Part shown: one piece after another, positions 20,010 to 29,374 of the stretch
Numbering within the stretch: position 1 is the first letter of the stretch
How the letters are laid out: each line of letters begins with the position of its first letter
Assembly (NCBI RefSeq): GCF_000011485.1
Contig: NC_005071.1
Span: 496,001 to 560,000 of the forward strand
Direction of reading: 5' to 3'
Source: Prochlorococcus marinus str. MIT 9313
Lineage (GTDB): Bacteria; Cyanobacteriota; Cyanobacteriia; PCC-6307; Cyanobiaceae
DNA: 64,000 bases
Position numbers and translations under genes: made by a program
Notes under the pieces: model-generated
Databases searched by the model: none
Told to the model about the DNA's origin: nothing
What the model saw: the letters and a program-made list of their open reading frames with translations, nothing else

Positions 20010-20387
20010 ATGAAACTACAGATTCGTCTGAGGCGACTTGTACTTGAACTTGGGGGCCAAACTGCAGGATTATTAATCCTGATCTCTACACTCTTGATCC
20101 ATCCTATTGGCACCATTGCATTGGATACCGATGCTGGAGGATCGTTATTCAAGCAACACTGTTCAGGGTGTCATGTAAATGGTGGCAATATCATCCGACG
20201 TAACAAAACCCTTAGGCTCAAAGCACTAGAGCGCAATGGTCTAGATAATCCTCAAGCAATCGCCAGAGTGGCTCGAGAAGGAATCGGGCAAATGTCTGGT
20301 TACGAGGATGTTCTCGGCGATAGTGGAGATCAGCTCGTGGCGGCCTGGATATGGGCTCAAGCTCAGAATGCTTGGACCCAAGGGTAA
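20010..20387 (+). CDS. cytochrome c6-like protein
   Basis: 125 residues. An N-terminal membrane/signal segment (about residues 15-38) exports it. The heme-binding motif CSGCH lies at about residues 51-55, followed by the c6-like pattern GGNIIRRNKTL. The axial methionine is probably in GQMSGYEDVL near residue 98, and the C-terminal helix carries VAAWIWAQAQ. It is closest in pattern to the c6 family that can shuttle electrons on the lumenal side; whether it is PetJ itself or a c6B/c6C-type paralogue is not decided. Its end overlaps the convergent YciI-like gene by 25 bases. Confidence 0.82.
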   Translation: MKLQIRLRRLVLELGGQTAGLLILISTLLIHPIGTIALDTDAGGSLFKQHCSGCHVNGGNIIRRNKTLRLKALERNGLDNPQAIARVAREGIGQMSGYEDVLGDSGDQLVAAWIWAQAQNAWTQG

Positions 20388-20632
20388 ACCTCAAGAGAGG
20401 TCCATATTCCTTCCTTCCAGTAAACGTCTTGCTCTAGAAGCTTCCTAACAACATCAAGACTTGCGGCTTCGAAAATCCCAAAAACATGAGTGCTCCCTTC
20501 TGTTGGACCAAGAGTGATCAGAATGCCCTGTTTCTTAAGAGTGGTAAGCCTATTGAGGTGTTCTTCACGAAAAGGGCTTCGCTTTTCAAGTGCGTTTTCG
20601 CAGTAAGTACCCCAAAGAACAAATCGTGCCAT
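20363..20632 (-). CDS. YciI-like protein
   Basis: 89 residues of the YCII/dimeric alpha-beta barrel fold: RFVLWGTYCENALEKR, then REEHLNRLTTLKKQGILITLGP, with the family's conserved His (EEHL) and the helix DVVRKLLEQDVYWKEGIW. Function in cyanobacteria is unknown. Confidence 0.85.
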   Translation of the reverse strand: MARFVLWGTYCENALEKRSPFREEHLNRLTTLKKQGILITLGPTEGSTHVFGIFEAASLDVVRKLLEQDVYWKEGIWTSLEVYPWVQAF

Positions 20633-20734
20633 GTCTGCTGCGTAAAACTCATCGCTAAAATTTGTCTCTTAAAGGATGGCACAAATGGGTAACTAAACGC
20701 TATGTTGTTGAAGTAGATTTCCATTTTACAAATC

Positions 20735-21106
20735 ATGCTCACCGGCAGCGACCTCCTCACGAAAGTCAAAGACCTGGGTGATGTCAGCAAATCCGATCTT
20801 GTTCGCGCCTGTGGCTATGTCTCCACGAAGAAGGATGGTGGAGAACGCCTTAATTTCACTGCTTTCTACGAAGCTCTACTAGAAGCTAAAGGTGTAAGCC
20901 TTGGGATAACTGGTGTTGCAGGTATCGGTAAGGGTGGGCGCAAGCTTAGTTATGTAGCTACTGTTCAGGGCAATGGCAATCTATTGATTGGCAAGGCCTA
21001 TACAGCCTTACTTGATCTTAAGCCTGGCGATGAGTTTGAAATCAAGCTTGGACGCAAGCAGATTCGCCTAGTTCCCGCTGGAGGAAGCGACGAAGACGAC
21101 GATTGA
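20735..21106 (+). CDS. cyAbrB-family transcriptional regulator
   Basis: 123 residues. The cyanobacterial AbrB (cyAbrB) type has its AbrB-like DNA-binding part at the C-terminus: GNLLIGKAYTALLDLKPGDEFEIKLGRKQIRL (read in pieces) is the swapped-hairpin motif. Members control carbon and nitrogen genes and act as abundant chromosome-associated regulators. It ends with an acidic tail (SDEDDD). A clean terminator follows. Confidence 0.92.
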   Translation: MLTGSDLLTKVKDLGDVSKSDLVRACGYVSTKKDGGERLNFTAFYEALLEAKGVSLGITGVAGIGKGGRKLSYVATVQGNGNLLIGKAYTALLDLKPGDEFEIKLGRKQIRLVPAGGSDEDDD

Positions 21107-21168
21107 TTCATATTTTGAGCTAAGGGAGATTCGGAGAAGATCGTTCCAACCTCATTTGAATCAAGCAA

Positions 21169-21196
21169 GCCCTGGAAATCTTCCAGGGCTTTTTTT
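21169..21196 (+). terminator. rho-independent terminator after cyAbrB
   Basis: GCCCTGGAA, loop ATC, TTCCAGGGC, then seven T. Nine-base perfect stem 63 bases after the stop codon. Confidence 0.9.
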
Positions 21197-21239
21197 GTTG
21201 TGTCTTAAGGCAGGATGATAGATATGAGCAAGTTAAAAC

Positions 21240-22067
21240 TCATCCAGCAGCGTTGCGCAGCTCCTTGCAGAAAAGACCCGCTTCTTGAGCAACTAATCCA
21301 GGAGCCGCAGCAGCCATTCGTTTCACTAGAGCACTGCCAACAATGGCTCCATCAGCACCCCAACTTCGCACCTGCCGTACTTGCTGAGGCCCAGAAATTC
21401 CAAATCCGACTGCTACAGGATTGGAGCCGGACAACTTGAGTTGCTGCACCAAGGATTGAACACGATCCTCCATTACAGAACGTTCGCCAGTAACTCCCGT
21501 CACGCTTACTAAATAGGTAAAACCCCTGCTGCTTTCTGCAATCCTTGCCATACGCTCCGCAGGTGTAGTAGGAGCCACCAGAAGAACCAGATCAAGTCCA
21601 CGAGCAGAAGCCAAGGGGGAAAGGCGCTCAGCTTCCTCGAGTGGAAGATCTGGGACCACAAGACCGGCAACTCCAGCCTCAGCAGCTTCATCACAGAAAC
21701 GCTCCATACCCCGGTTGAACAATGGATTGGTGTAGGTGAACAGGATCACAGGAATGGAAAGTTTGCCTCGCAAGTCAATCAACATCTGCAAGACCCGAGC
21801 TGGTGTCGTACCAGAAGCCAGTGCTCGAGAAGCAGCTGCCTGAATTACCGGACCATCGGCGAGAGGATCGCTATAGGGAATGCCCAGCTCGATCATGTCC
21901 GCGCCAGATTGCTCCAGGCTGAGCAATACCTCAGCAGTGGTTTCCAGATCAGGATCACCAGCCATGAGGAATGGCATGAGTGCAAGGCGTCCCTCAGCTT
22001 GTACTCGTTGGAAGCGACTGCTGATTGTGGCGTGTGTATTGGATTTAGGTGCCAAGAAATCTGCCAT
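21240..22067 (-). CDS. trpA: tryptophan synthase alpha subunit
   Basis: 275 residues from the ATG at 22067 (MADFLAP). It splits indole-glycerol phosphate to indole. The signature [15 protein letters not shown]-like segment appears as [14 protein letters not shown] with catalytic Glu (about 55) and Asp (about 66); the loop GVTGERS and phosphate-binding GFGISG are present. It is the third gene of the ndhL, DUF3007, trpA cluster, an order conserved in cyanobacteria. Confidence 0.96.
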   Translation of the reverse strand: MADFLAPKSNTHATISSRFQRVQAEGRLALMPFLMAGDPDLETTAEVLLSLEQSGADMIELGIPYSDPLADGPVIQAAASRALASGTTPARVLQMLIDLRGKLSIPVILFTYTNPLFNRGMERFCDEAAEAGVAGLVVPDLPLEEAERLSPLASARGLDLVLLVAPTTPAERMARIAESSRGFTYLVSVTGVTGERSVMEDRVQSLVQQLKLSGSNPVAVGFGISGPQQVRQVRSWGADGAIVGSALVKRMAAAAPGLVAQEAGLFCKELRNAAG

Positions 22068-22113
22068 AGCAATCAATTAGAAGAAGGCGTGAGGGGGGCA
22101 AACGCCCTAGAAC

Positions 22114-22461
22114 CTATGGGTCAGAGGGGGCTTGTTGCTTAGGATTCTCATCCTCAATATCCTTCAGTAAGGAAACTTTCTCAGCATCAGGTAATGCATC
22201 GAAGCGAGCCTGAAGTTCAGCAGCTGATAGATTTTCATAGGCCTGTTGATAACGTCGCCGTTGTTGCATGAAGGTCATATTCCCTGAAACCACTCGAAGT
22301 AGATATGATCCCGTCCAGGCGACAACAACCACAACAAGAAGTGATTGAGCAGCGATACCGGCAGAAATACTATCCAGGCCCGTAAATCTCAATACACTGT
22401 AAGCGATCCCCCCGAGTATCAAAACAAGAAAGCCCAGCTGAATGACCTTGGCACGCGTCAT
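22114..22461 (-). CDS. DUF3007-family membrane protein
   Basis: 115 residues from the ATG at 22461. Two membrane spans (VIQLGFLVLILGGIAYSV and SLLVVVVVAWTGSYLLRV, roughly residues 4-23 and 42-60) are followed by a soluble helical tail rich in Arg/Gln (MQQRRRYQQAYE). DUF3007 proteins sit next to ndhL in most cyanobacteria, which hints at a role near NDH-1, but none has been shown. Confidence 0.88.
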   Translation of the reverse strand: MTRAKVIQLGFLVLILGGIAYSVLRFTGLDSISAGIAAQSLLVVVVVAWTGSYLLRVVSGNMTFMQQRRRYQQAYENLSAAELQARFDALPDAEKVSLLKDIEDENPKQQAPSDP

Positions 22462-22465
22462 ATGT

Positions 22466-22717
22466 TTAAACCTCTCCTTGCCCATTAAGGCGAAGATTCA
22501 AAAAAGGCGCGAATAGAATTAAACCGGGAAAGAACAGGAACACCAATCCGTAGGCGCTTAGACGCTCGAATTTGCCCATACAGTGCCACCGTCTGTTCAT
22601 CCAGGAATAGAGGAGCAAAGGGACAACAATCAAATAGAGGCCGCCTAACAAGGCATAGGCAGCGAGCACCATCAGCGAGTTGATCGAGATTGGACTGGTG
22701 ACGGCCTGTAGAAACAC
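22466..22717 (-). CDS. ndhL: NAD(P)H-quinone oxidoreductase subunit L
   Basis: 83 residues from a GTG at 22717. Two membrane spans and the motif [17 protein letters not shown] between them are diagnostic of NdhL, a subunit of thylakoid NDH-1 used for cyclic electron flow, respiration and CO2 uptake. The frame is open further upstream to 22807, but that would run into tRNA-Leu on the other strand, so the GTG is the sensible start. The DUF3007 gene begins four bases downstream of the stop. Confidence 0.92.
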
Positions 22718-22779
22718 TGTCAGCAAACTGCTTGGTATAAATCTAGGATGCCATTGCGGGCCTTGGCCCAGCCATTGCC

Positions 22780-22865
22780 GGGGGCATGGCGGAATTGGTA
22801 GACGCAAGCGACTTAAAATCGCTTGTCCTGAAAAGGACGTGGGGGTTCAAGTCCCCCTGCCCCCA
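22780..22865 (+). tRNA. tRNA-Leu(UAA)
   Basis: 86 bases, folding as a class II tRNA. The acceptor GGGGGCA pairs with TGCCCCC; the anticodon stem AGCGA/TCGCT carries loop CTTAAAA with anticodon TAA; the T arm is GGGGG-TTCAAGT-CCCCC; the long variable arm is present. The gene has no group I intron, although tRNA-Leu(UAA) carries one in many other cyanobacteria. CCA is not encoded. Confidence 0.97.
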
Positions 22866-22997
22866 CTGGTGATCATCGCAACGAGCCAAATATTTCCCCA
22901 TTTGCGTAGAGATTCAAGTTGCTAGCCAGACCCCAATCGGATCCTTGATTGCCAGCTCGAGCAATGGTGCAATTCATGCGCTCCAATGCGTGCTTTA

Positions 22998-24068
22998 TCA
23001 ATCAACCGAAACAGACCAGCCCAACAGTTCGCCAGCATGAAATGGAACTAAGTGTTCAGAAGAATCTGCGTTCGTTTGTCCGCTAAAAGTAGCTGGTACA
23101 ACATGAGCTCTTCGTATCAGTTTGATTGAGGTGTTATTGAGGGGCAAGCCATAGAAAGCTGGACCGTATTCACTGGAGAAGGCCTCAAGGCGATCAAGTG
23201 CTCCTTCCTGCTCAAAGACTTCGGCATAACTTTCCATCGCATAATGAGCATTGAAAATGCCACCACAACTACAAGCACTCTCCTTTGCAGAGCGAGGGTG
23301 TGGTGCCGAATCAGTGCCAAGGAAAAAGCATGGTTTGCCACTTGTCGCTGCTCGACGCAGGGAGAGTCGATGGCGTTCACGCTTGGCTACTGGTAAGCAG
23401 TAGAAATCACTACGAAAACCACCGAGAAACATTGCATTACGGTTGATATGTAAATGATGAGGAGTGATAGTGGCTGCCAGATTCGGCCCACCTGTTTCCA
23501 CGAACTGAACTGCCTCTTGCGTCGTGATGTGCTCCATCACGACACGAAGATTTGGATAACGCCCTATTAGTGGTGCCAGGTGGTGCTCAATAAAAAAGGC
23601 TTCTCTATCAAAAATGTCGATATCGACATCGCTCACCTCACCATGAACGAGCAATGGCATCCCAATTTTCTCCATCGTCTCTAGAAGTGAGTTAATCGCT
23701 CTTAGATCACTGACCCCCTGCTCGGAATTAGTTGTGGCATGGGCTGGATAAAGCTTGGCGGCGATGAAAACATGCTGTTGATGCCCTTGTTCTAAAACAT
23801 CTGGAGCCAAGCTTTCGTTGAGGTAGGCCGTCATCAATGGCGTAAACGGAACACCATCAGGAAGGGCTGCCAAAATCTGGTCGCGATAGGTTTTTGCTGC
23901 TTCTACACTCGTGATTGGTGGCCTGAGATTGGGCATCACGATTGCTCGTCGAAACACACGAGCTGTGCTGCCTAGCACCGCATGCAGCATGGCACCATCC
24001 CTCAGATGGACATGCCAGTCATCCGGTTGACGCAAAATGAGTTGGTCGGGCAAAGAATCCAAAGTCAT
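22998..24068 (-). CDS. pyrC: dihydroorotase (type II)
   Basis: 356 residues from the ATG at 24068 (MTLDSLPDQ). It closes carbamoyl-aspartate to dihydroorotate in pyrimidine synthesis. Metal ligands are visible as DDWHVHLRDG (HxH, about residue 20) and HGEVSD, the carboxylated lysine as AAKLYPA, and the C-terminal metal Asp as LGTDSAPH. It is the short E. coli-like class. The frame extends to 24158, but the added residues are not family-like. Confidence 0.93.
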   Translation of the reverse strand: MTLDSLPDQLILRQPDDWHVHLRDGAMLHAVLGSTARVFRRAIVMPNLRPPITSVEAAKTYRDQILAALPDGVPFTPLMTAYLNESLAPDVLEQGHQQHVFIAAKLYPAHATTNSEQGVSDLRAINSLLETMEKIGMPLLVHGEVSDVDIDIFDREAFFIEHHLAPLIGRYPNLRVVMEHITTQEAVQFVETGGPNLAATITPHHLHINRNAMFLGGFRSDFYCLPVAKRERHRLSLRRAATSGKPCFFLGTDSAPHPRSAKESACSCGGIFNAHYAMESYAEVFEQEGALDRLEAFSSEYGPAFYGLPLNNTSIKLIRRAHVVPATFSGQTNADSSEHLVPFHAGELLGWSVSVD

Positions 24069-24205
24069 CAACCCAGAATGAGGTGTAGAGATTTCAGCAC
24101 CGAAGTAAGACCCAAAAATAAACTTGCTGTGATAAACCCTTTCTGGAAGTGCTCCCAAAGATGATGTTTTCGACGCTATGGCTCAGTCATTCCTAAGAAC
24201 AGACA

Positions 24206-24346
24206 ATGACATTCTGTTTTCAGGAGAGAGCCTTGGCCAGCGCAGAGGAGCAAGAAGCAAAAATCAAGATCATTGATAGAAGCATTTTTGCAGCGATACG
24301 CTTTCTAAGTACAGCGACATCTGAGAATCAGCGTTGGTCCGATTGA
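24206..24346 (+). CDS. possible 46-residue protein
   Basis: A frame from ATG 24206 encodes a charged helical peptide (EEQEAKIKIIDRSIFAAIRFL near its middle, read in parts EEQEAKIKI, SIFAAIRFL). It lies between pyrC and the antiporter gene. No family recognised; the regular helical pattern is the only support. If it is not real, 24069-24475 is simply a divergent promoter region. Confidence 0.3.
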   Translation: MTFCFQERALASAEEQEAKIKIIDRSIFAAIRFLSTATSENQRWSD

Positions 24347-24475
24347 GCAACAGCGAATCTTGCAAGGATGAAGACCAAAACCTTAAGATCGTCTTGAGCA
24401 AGCAACCATGATTTTTGAGAGAGAGGGTCATGGTTTGCGTTCAGATGCAGAATCCCTTTAGTCCGTTCGGATCAC

Positions 24476-25585
24476 ATGCCGCAATTCCTTGAACCGGCTT
24501 TACAAGTGCTGGCAGGAATCGGCCTGTTGTTTGGGGGGGGAGAACTGTTTGTGCAGGGTTCCGTCGCCCTTGCACTGATCTTAGGTATACCCGAGCTTGT
24601 GATCGGTCTCACTGTGGTGGCCTTGGGCACATGTGCCCCCGAGCTGTTTGTCAGTGTGAGTTCAGTGCTGAAGGGCTCCGATGCCCTGGCCGTGAGCAAT
24701 GTGGTTGGTAGCAATATTTTTAATGTGATGGTGGTGCTTGGCAGCAGTGCCCTTGTGCTGCCACTCAGGGTGGAGAGTCGTTTAGTGCGACGTGATGTTC
24801 CTCTGCTACTAGCGGTGTCTGCAGCCGTTTGGGGAATGGCTTCAGCAGGTCGTGTGACATGGCAGGCCGGAGTAGCCCTCTTGATAGCCCTCGTGATCAA
24901 TTCTGTATGGGAAATCCGAACGGCCCGCGAGGAACCGGATGGAATGGTGGAGGCTGAGCCGGAGATCAATAGCAAAACTGCCAATGGCGGTTGGATCAAA
25001 GCTTGTATCCGCCTTTTGCTTGGCATCCTATTGTTGACCGTCGGGTCGAACCAGCTGGTTAAAGGGGCAAGCGATGCTGCTTCACTCTTAGGAGTGAGTG
25101 AGACCGTCATCGGGCTCACGATCGTCTCTGCTGGCACCTCAATGCCGGAATTGTTTACATCTTTGGTGGCTGCTCTACGAGGCCGCACAGATCTTGCGAT
25201 CGGCAATGTGGTGGGCAGCAGCTTGCTCAATCAACTTCTGGTCCTAAGCAGTTGTGCCTTGGTCTCTGGTGGGGCTGGGCTGCAAGTCGATCGCTTGATC
25301 ATTGAGCGAGATCTACCTGTGATGGTGCTTACCACGCTTGCCTGCATGCCAATTTTTTGGACCAGGGGACGTATTAACCGGCTTGAAGGAGGGATCCTCG
25401 TAGGGCTCTACGTTTTTTATGTGATCGATCAAGTTCTCCCCCGCACCCTACCCACTTGGCAGGATGGATTTCGATTGACAATGCTCTGCATTGTTCTGCC
25501 GATTATTCTCGTTATGATCATACTTCAAGCCTTGTTGTATTGGCGTCAACTTCGCAAAGAACGAATAACTCAAAGTGTTGATTGA
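24476..25585 (+). CDS. Ca2+/cation (K+-dependent Na+/Ca2+ exchanger-like) antiporter
   Basis: 369 residues, about ten membrane segments in two homologous halves. Each half carries the alpha-repeat motif of the CaCA superfamily: GLTVVALGTCAPELFVS (about residues 43-59) and GLTIVSAGTSMPELFTS (about 213-229), each followed by NVVGSN or NVVGSS. It is of the YrbG type. Ion specificity cannot be read from sequence. A run of eight G at 24533-24540 falls in codons 20-22. Confidence 0.93.
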   Translation: MPQFLEPALQVLAGIGLLFGGGELFVQGSVALALILGIPELVIGLTVVALGTCAPELFVSVSSVLKGSDALAVSNVVGSNIFNVMVVLGSSALVLPLRVESRLVRRDVPLLLAVSAAVWGMASAGRVTWQAGVALLIALVINSVWEIRTAREEPDGMVEAEPEINSKTANGGWIKACIRLLLGILLLTVGSNQLVKGASDAASLLGVSETVIGLTIVSAGTSMPELFTSLVAALRGRTDLAIGNVVGSSLLNQLLVLSSCALVSGGAGLQVDRLIIERDLPVMVLTTLACMPIFWTRGRINRLEGGILVGLYVFYVIDQVLPRTLPTWQDGFRLTMLCIVLPIILVMIILQALLYWRQLRKERITQSVD

Positions 25586-25795
25586 TCTATCAAGTATCCT
25601 GCTGAAGATGGAGATTAATCGAGTCAACTGATTCGAAGATACCGATATCATTTGACACGAACATTAGAACATATACATCGCCAAGATCATTGTTTGCCGA
25701 GCCGTAACAGATCCCCTAAGGCCTTGCCTGGACGACTCAAATGGCGCAAGTGATCGACTAAAAGGATGGATAGAATTTATCTTCAGTAATACTCC

Positions 25796-27157
25796 CTAAG
25801 TCATGGTGACAAACTCCTCAGAAACGGTGGGATGTAATGCCATGGTGCGATCAAAGTCTGCCTTTGTAGCACCCATTCCAAGTGCAATCGCTGCCATCTG
25901 AATGATTTCGGCAGCATGTTCCCCCACCATGTGACAACCAAGGATTCGATCAGTGTTGCGTGCCACAATTAACTTGAGAAGACAACGGGGCCCTCGCTTC
26001 GGCAAGGCCTGAGCCATGGATCGGAAGCGGGCGCGGTAGACCTTGACTTGATCTTTGCCATAGCGATCAATCGACTGCTCTTCAGTGAGCCCAACTGTGG
26101 CTAGCTCTGGTTGGCTGAAGACAGCACTGGCAACGAGGTCATGATTGACCTGGCGGGGTTTCTGTCCAAAAACACTGTCGGCGAATGCCCTGCCCTCATC
26201 GATTGCCACAGGGGTGAGGTTGATGCGGTCTGTTACATCACCAACAGCAAAGATGTGAGGGATATTTGTGGATTGGTTGGCATCCACTGAAATACGTCGA
26301 CCTTCTAAAACAACCCCAGCAGCGTCAAGGTTGAGTCCTTGCAAAAAAGGTCGTCGTCCTGTAGCAAGAAGAACGCCCCCACAAGAGAAGCGTTCCCCAC
26401 TCTGGGTTGACAAGACGAGATCGCCAGGTTGGCCTTTTAGAGCGGCTGGGTTTTCTCCAAAACGAAGATCAATGCCTTTCTCCTGCATTCCATCCTGTAC
26501 TGCAGTGGAGAGCTCCCGATCAAAGCCACGCAGCAAGTGATCCCCTCGCACCAGTTGGATGACCTCGACGCCAAGGCCATGGAGGATGCAGGCAAATTCA
26601 CAGGCAATAAATCCAGCCCCCACCACCACCACTCGGTCGGGGAAGCTGCTTTGCATGAACATGTCATCGCTAACCCATCCCAACTCCGCACCTGGGATAT
26701 CAGGACGATGGGGACGCCCACCGACCGCGATCAGAATGTGATCGCCGTGAAGTTCCTGTGAAGCATCGATGGCTCCGTTCCTTGAGACAGCCACGCTGTT
26801 TGGGCTCGTAAAACTCCCCCATCCGGTCACAAGCTCAACACCGTTTTTGGCTAGCAGGTCAATGTGAAGAGTATTGAGACGATCCACTTCCTGACGCACA
26901 TTGGCTAGCAACACCCCCGCATTGATCTGTGCATCACTCAACTCAACTCCAAAACTGGGGGCAACTTCAAGCTGTTCCCGATAAAGAGATCCGTACACCA
27001 ACAGCTTCTTAGGTACACAGCCGCGAATGACGCAGGTCCCTCCAACACGGTCACCTTCAACGATGGCGACCTTGGCACCATGGCTTGCGGCTCGCTTAGC
27101 AGCGGCTAGTCCACCAGAGCCAGCACCAAGCACAATCAGATCAAAAGGATGCTCCAA
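25796..27157 (-). CDS. gor: glutathione-disulfide reductase
   Basis: 453 residues. It reduces GSSG with NADPH. FAD-binding GAGSGG is at residues 11-16, the redox-active disulfide is Cys42-Cys47 in GGTCVIRGCVPKK, NAD(P) binding is at VGAGFIACEFA, and the C-terminal active-site His is in ALHPTVSEEF. It faces a GST-like gene across a 265-base divergent region, which makes functional pairing around glutathione likely. Confidence 0.94.
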   Translation of the reverse strand: MEHPFDLIVLGAGSGGLAAAKRAASHGAKVAIVEGDRVGGTCVIRGCVPKKLLVYGSLYREQLEVAPSFGVELSDAQINAGVLLANVRQEVDRLNTLHIDLLAKNGVELVTGWGSFTSPNSVAVSRNGAIDASQELHGDHILIAVGGRPHRPDIPGAELGWVSDDMFMQSSFPDRVVVVGAGFIACEFACILHGLGVEVIQLVRGDHLLRGFDRELSTAVQDGMQEKGIDLRFGENPAALKGQPGDLVLSTQSGERFSCGGVLLATGRRPFLQGLNLDAAGVVLEGRRISVDANQSTNIPHIFAVGDVTDRINLTPVAIDEGRAFADSVFGQKPRQVNHDLVASAVFSQPELATVGLTEEQSIDRYGKDQVKVYRARFRSMAQALPKRGPRCLLKLIVARNTDRILGCHMVGEHAAEIIQMAAIALGMGATKADFDRTMALHPTVSEEFVTMT

Positions 27158-27422
27158 GAGACGAGGATCACTGCATCCATTGTCAACTCCTTAAGAAAGC
27201 AACGCCAGGATTACTCAGGGATCGTGACGACAATGATCAGTAAACCTGTCATGACTCATTCAGAACAAGGAGTTGTGGATTCTCTGCAATCGAGCATTGG
27301 CCGAAACTCGTGGCTTATCCAACATCAAAGGTTGATCATTTGATTTGAATCGAGAACCTCTTGTCCAAGCACCTAAAGGCACTTGAAACAGGCATGATGA
27401 TGCGGCTTCAAACCAAGGATTT

Positions 27423-28676
27423 ATGCCTGCTGCAGCGTCGACAAAAGCTCTTGACTGGCAGGCCTTAGCAGAGCTAACAGTGCCGGAGGCTGATCGAATC
27501 AATGGCCCCACCAATGCCCAAGCCACCTTGCGCCTGTTTGGGCAATCTGAAAAAGCTTTAAGGGTGACTCTTTATCGGGACCATCACGCCTGGTGCCCCT
27601 ACTGCCAGAAGGTGTGGCTTTGGCTCGAATGGAAGCAGATCCCCTACAGGATTCGCAAAGTCACCATGCGCTGCTATGGGCAAAAGGAAGCCTGGTTCAA
27701 GAAAAAAGTGCCTTCAGGAATGCTTCCTGCCCTTGAGCTTGATGGTCGCTTGATTACGGAAAGTGATCAGATCTTGTTAGCTCTAGAGCATGCCTTTGGT
27801 CCTCTAGGTCATCGGTTGGAGGACCCGCGCACCTTTAAGTTGCGGGATCTGGAACGGCAACTGTTTGGAGCCTGGTGTCGGTGGCTTTGTACAGCTCGAT
27901 TGAATCAGAGGCAGGAACAGGCTGGCCGAGAACAATTTCAGATCAAAGCCCGGATGATGGAACAGCAGCTGTCAGCAGAACAAGGACCTTGGCTGGATCC
28001 AGCTAGCAATACACCAACCAGCCCATGCCCAGGAAGCGCTGATGTGGTGTTTATCCCCTATGTAGAAAGGATGAATGCCTCATTGGCTTATTACAAAGGT
28101 TTCAGCCTGCGGGAAGAACATCCCGCCATCCACAAGTGGTTTAAGGCTCTCGAAGAATTGGAGGTGTATCGAGGTACGCAGGGTGACTTCCATACCCATG
28201 CCCACGACTTGCCACCTCAGATGGGTGGATGTTGGGTTGCATCTAATCCAAAACAACAAGAACTGGCAGAAGCTATTGATTGTGGTGCAGGCCTTGCGGA
28301 ATTGGAAACCTGTTGGGCTGATCCCGAAAACTCAAAGACCCGGCCCGAGGGTCTTGCTCTGTCAAGGGTGTTGAAGCATCGCAAACGACTTTTGGAGCTC
28401 AACCCTCTTGGAGCTATTCGCTTTGATCAACCCTTAAGGGCCACGCTCACACGAATGGCTTTAGGGGTCTCTTGCTCACCAGATCCAGGAAGTGCTAGAG
28501 GATTGCGCTACCTCAGGGATCGCATCTCAGTCCCGCGAGACATGCCACTGATATCAGCTCGAAGGCTGCGTCAAGCCCTTGAACAAACAGCCCAGCTCGA
28601 TAGCCCTGAGATGGGTGATCCAATTCCGATTCACGATCGCTTTGATCAGAATCCCACGCCTTTCTTGACGAGCTGA
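27423..28676 (+). CDS. glutathione S-transferase-like protein
   Basis: 417 residues. A thioredoxin-like GST domain (about residues 45-125) contains WCPYCQKVWLWLEWK, a CxxC of the glutaredoxin/omega-GST type, and the family Ser/Pro pattern at KVPSGMLPALELDG. A helical C-terminal GST domain follows (about 140-250), and a further 150 residues are of unknown fold. The length is about twice that of a normal GST. It is divergent from gor, and its stop overlaps the next ATG by one base. Confidence 0.85.
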   Translation: MPAAASTKALDWQALAELTVPEADRINGPTNAQATLRLFGQSEKALRVTLYRDHHAWCPYCQKVWLWLEWKQIPYRIRKVTMRCYGQKEAWFKKKVPSGMLPALELDGRLITESDQILLALEHAFGPLGHRLEDPRTFKLRDLERQLFGAWCRWLCTARLNQRQEQAGREQFQIKARMMEQQLSAEQGPWLDPASNTPTSPCPGSADVVFIPYVERMNASLAYYKGFSLREEHPAIHKWFKALEELEVYRGTQGDFHTHAHDLPPQMGGCWVASNPKQQELAEAIDCGAGLAELETCWADPENSKTRPEGLALSRVLKHRKRLLELNPLGAIRFDQPLRATLTRMALGVSCSPDPGSARGLRYLRDRISVPRDMPLISARRLRQALEQTAQLDSPEMGDPIPIHDRFDQNPTPFLTS

Positions 28677-29206
28677 TGCATCTGATCACTTCAGCATTGG
28701 CTGCGGCGTTTTTGCTGTTCCCAATCCATTCGCCAGCGCTTGAGATCAATGGTCAGACATCTTTTGTGGCAGTGCCGACTAAGGCAAAACTAATTAACTA
28801 CAGCAGCTATGCATTTGAAGGTGGAGCAAAATTCTATTTCGTGATCGAGTTACCACAAGGAGCAGAAGCTGGTCTCGGCGGAATCAGCTTAAAACAGATC
28901 CGCGGTGTCCAGCCTGCTTTCTATTACGGTCCTATTCAACCAAAGGCATTTTTAGGAATGCCACGTCAGCGTGGATCCTCCGTGCCGGTATCTGCCAATT
29001 TTGAGGACGGCAATCGATCGATCGCTATCAACTTTCAGGAAGCTGTTCCGCCCGGATCCAAGGTCACTGTGGCTTTCAATGTGATGACGAATCCACCCGC
29101 AGGCCTGTATGTTTATTCAGTTTCTGCTATCCCTTGGGGCCCTAATCCCATCCCCCAGGATGTAGGAGTTGTACAGATGAGTGTTTTCTCAAAAAGGCAA
29201 TTCTGA
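28676..29206 (+). CDS. exported DUF2808 protein
   Basis: 176 residues. Signal peptide (LITSALAAAFLLFPIHSPA), then a beta-rich DUF2808 domain with the landmarks YFVIELPQGA, FYYGP, and PGSKVTVAF. DUF2808 proteins are exported, cyanobacterial, and of unknown function. Coupled to the GST-like gene (ATGA overlap). Confidence 0.85.
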   Translation: MHLITSALAAAFLLFPIHSPALEINGQTSFVAVPTKAKLINYSSYAFEGGAKFYFVIELPQGAEAGLGGISLKQIRGVQPAFYYGPIQPKAFLGMPRQRGSSVPVSANFEDGNRSIAINFQEAVPPGSKVTVAFNVMTNPPAGLYVYSVSAIPWGPNPIPQDVGVVQMSVFSKRQF

Positions 29207-29244
29207 AGCTCCACAGGATACTTAGATAGCACGCAGATCTTCTT

Positions 29245-29279
29245 AATAGGGGCATTCTAGAAATAGAAGCCTATTTTTT
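29245..29279 (+). terminator. rho-independent terminator after the DUF2808 gene
   Basis: The stem is AATA/TATT, GGC/GCC and TTCTA/TAGAA with small bulges, capped by a GAAA tetraloop and followed by a T run. It lies 38 bases after the stop codon. Confidence 0.75.
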
Positions 29280-29374
29280 CAAAGAAAAAAAACTTGTTTA
29301 ATTTCTAGTTAGGAGTTGATTTTTTATGTAGTAAGATAAGCTTTATTGATCATTAGCAAAGAGATAAGACCCTC

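Noticed and set aside
21215-21439. Plus-strand frame of 74 codons ahead of and overlapping the 3' end of trpA
   Set aside because: It is almost wholly antisense to trpA, whose C-terminus is conserved. It follows the cyAbrB terminator and has no family-like features.
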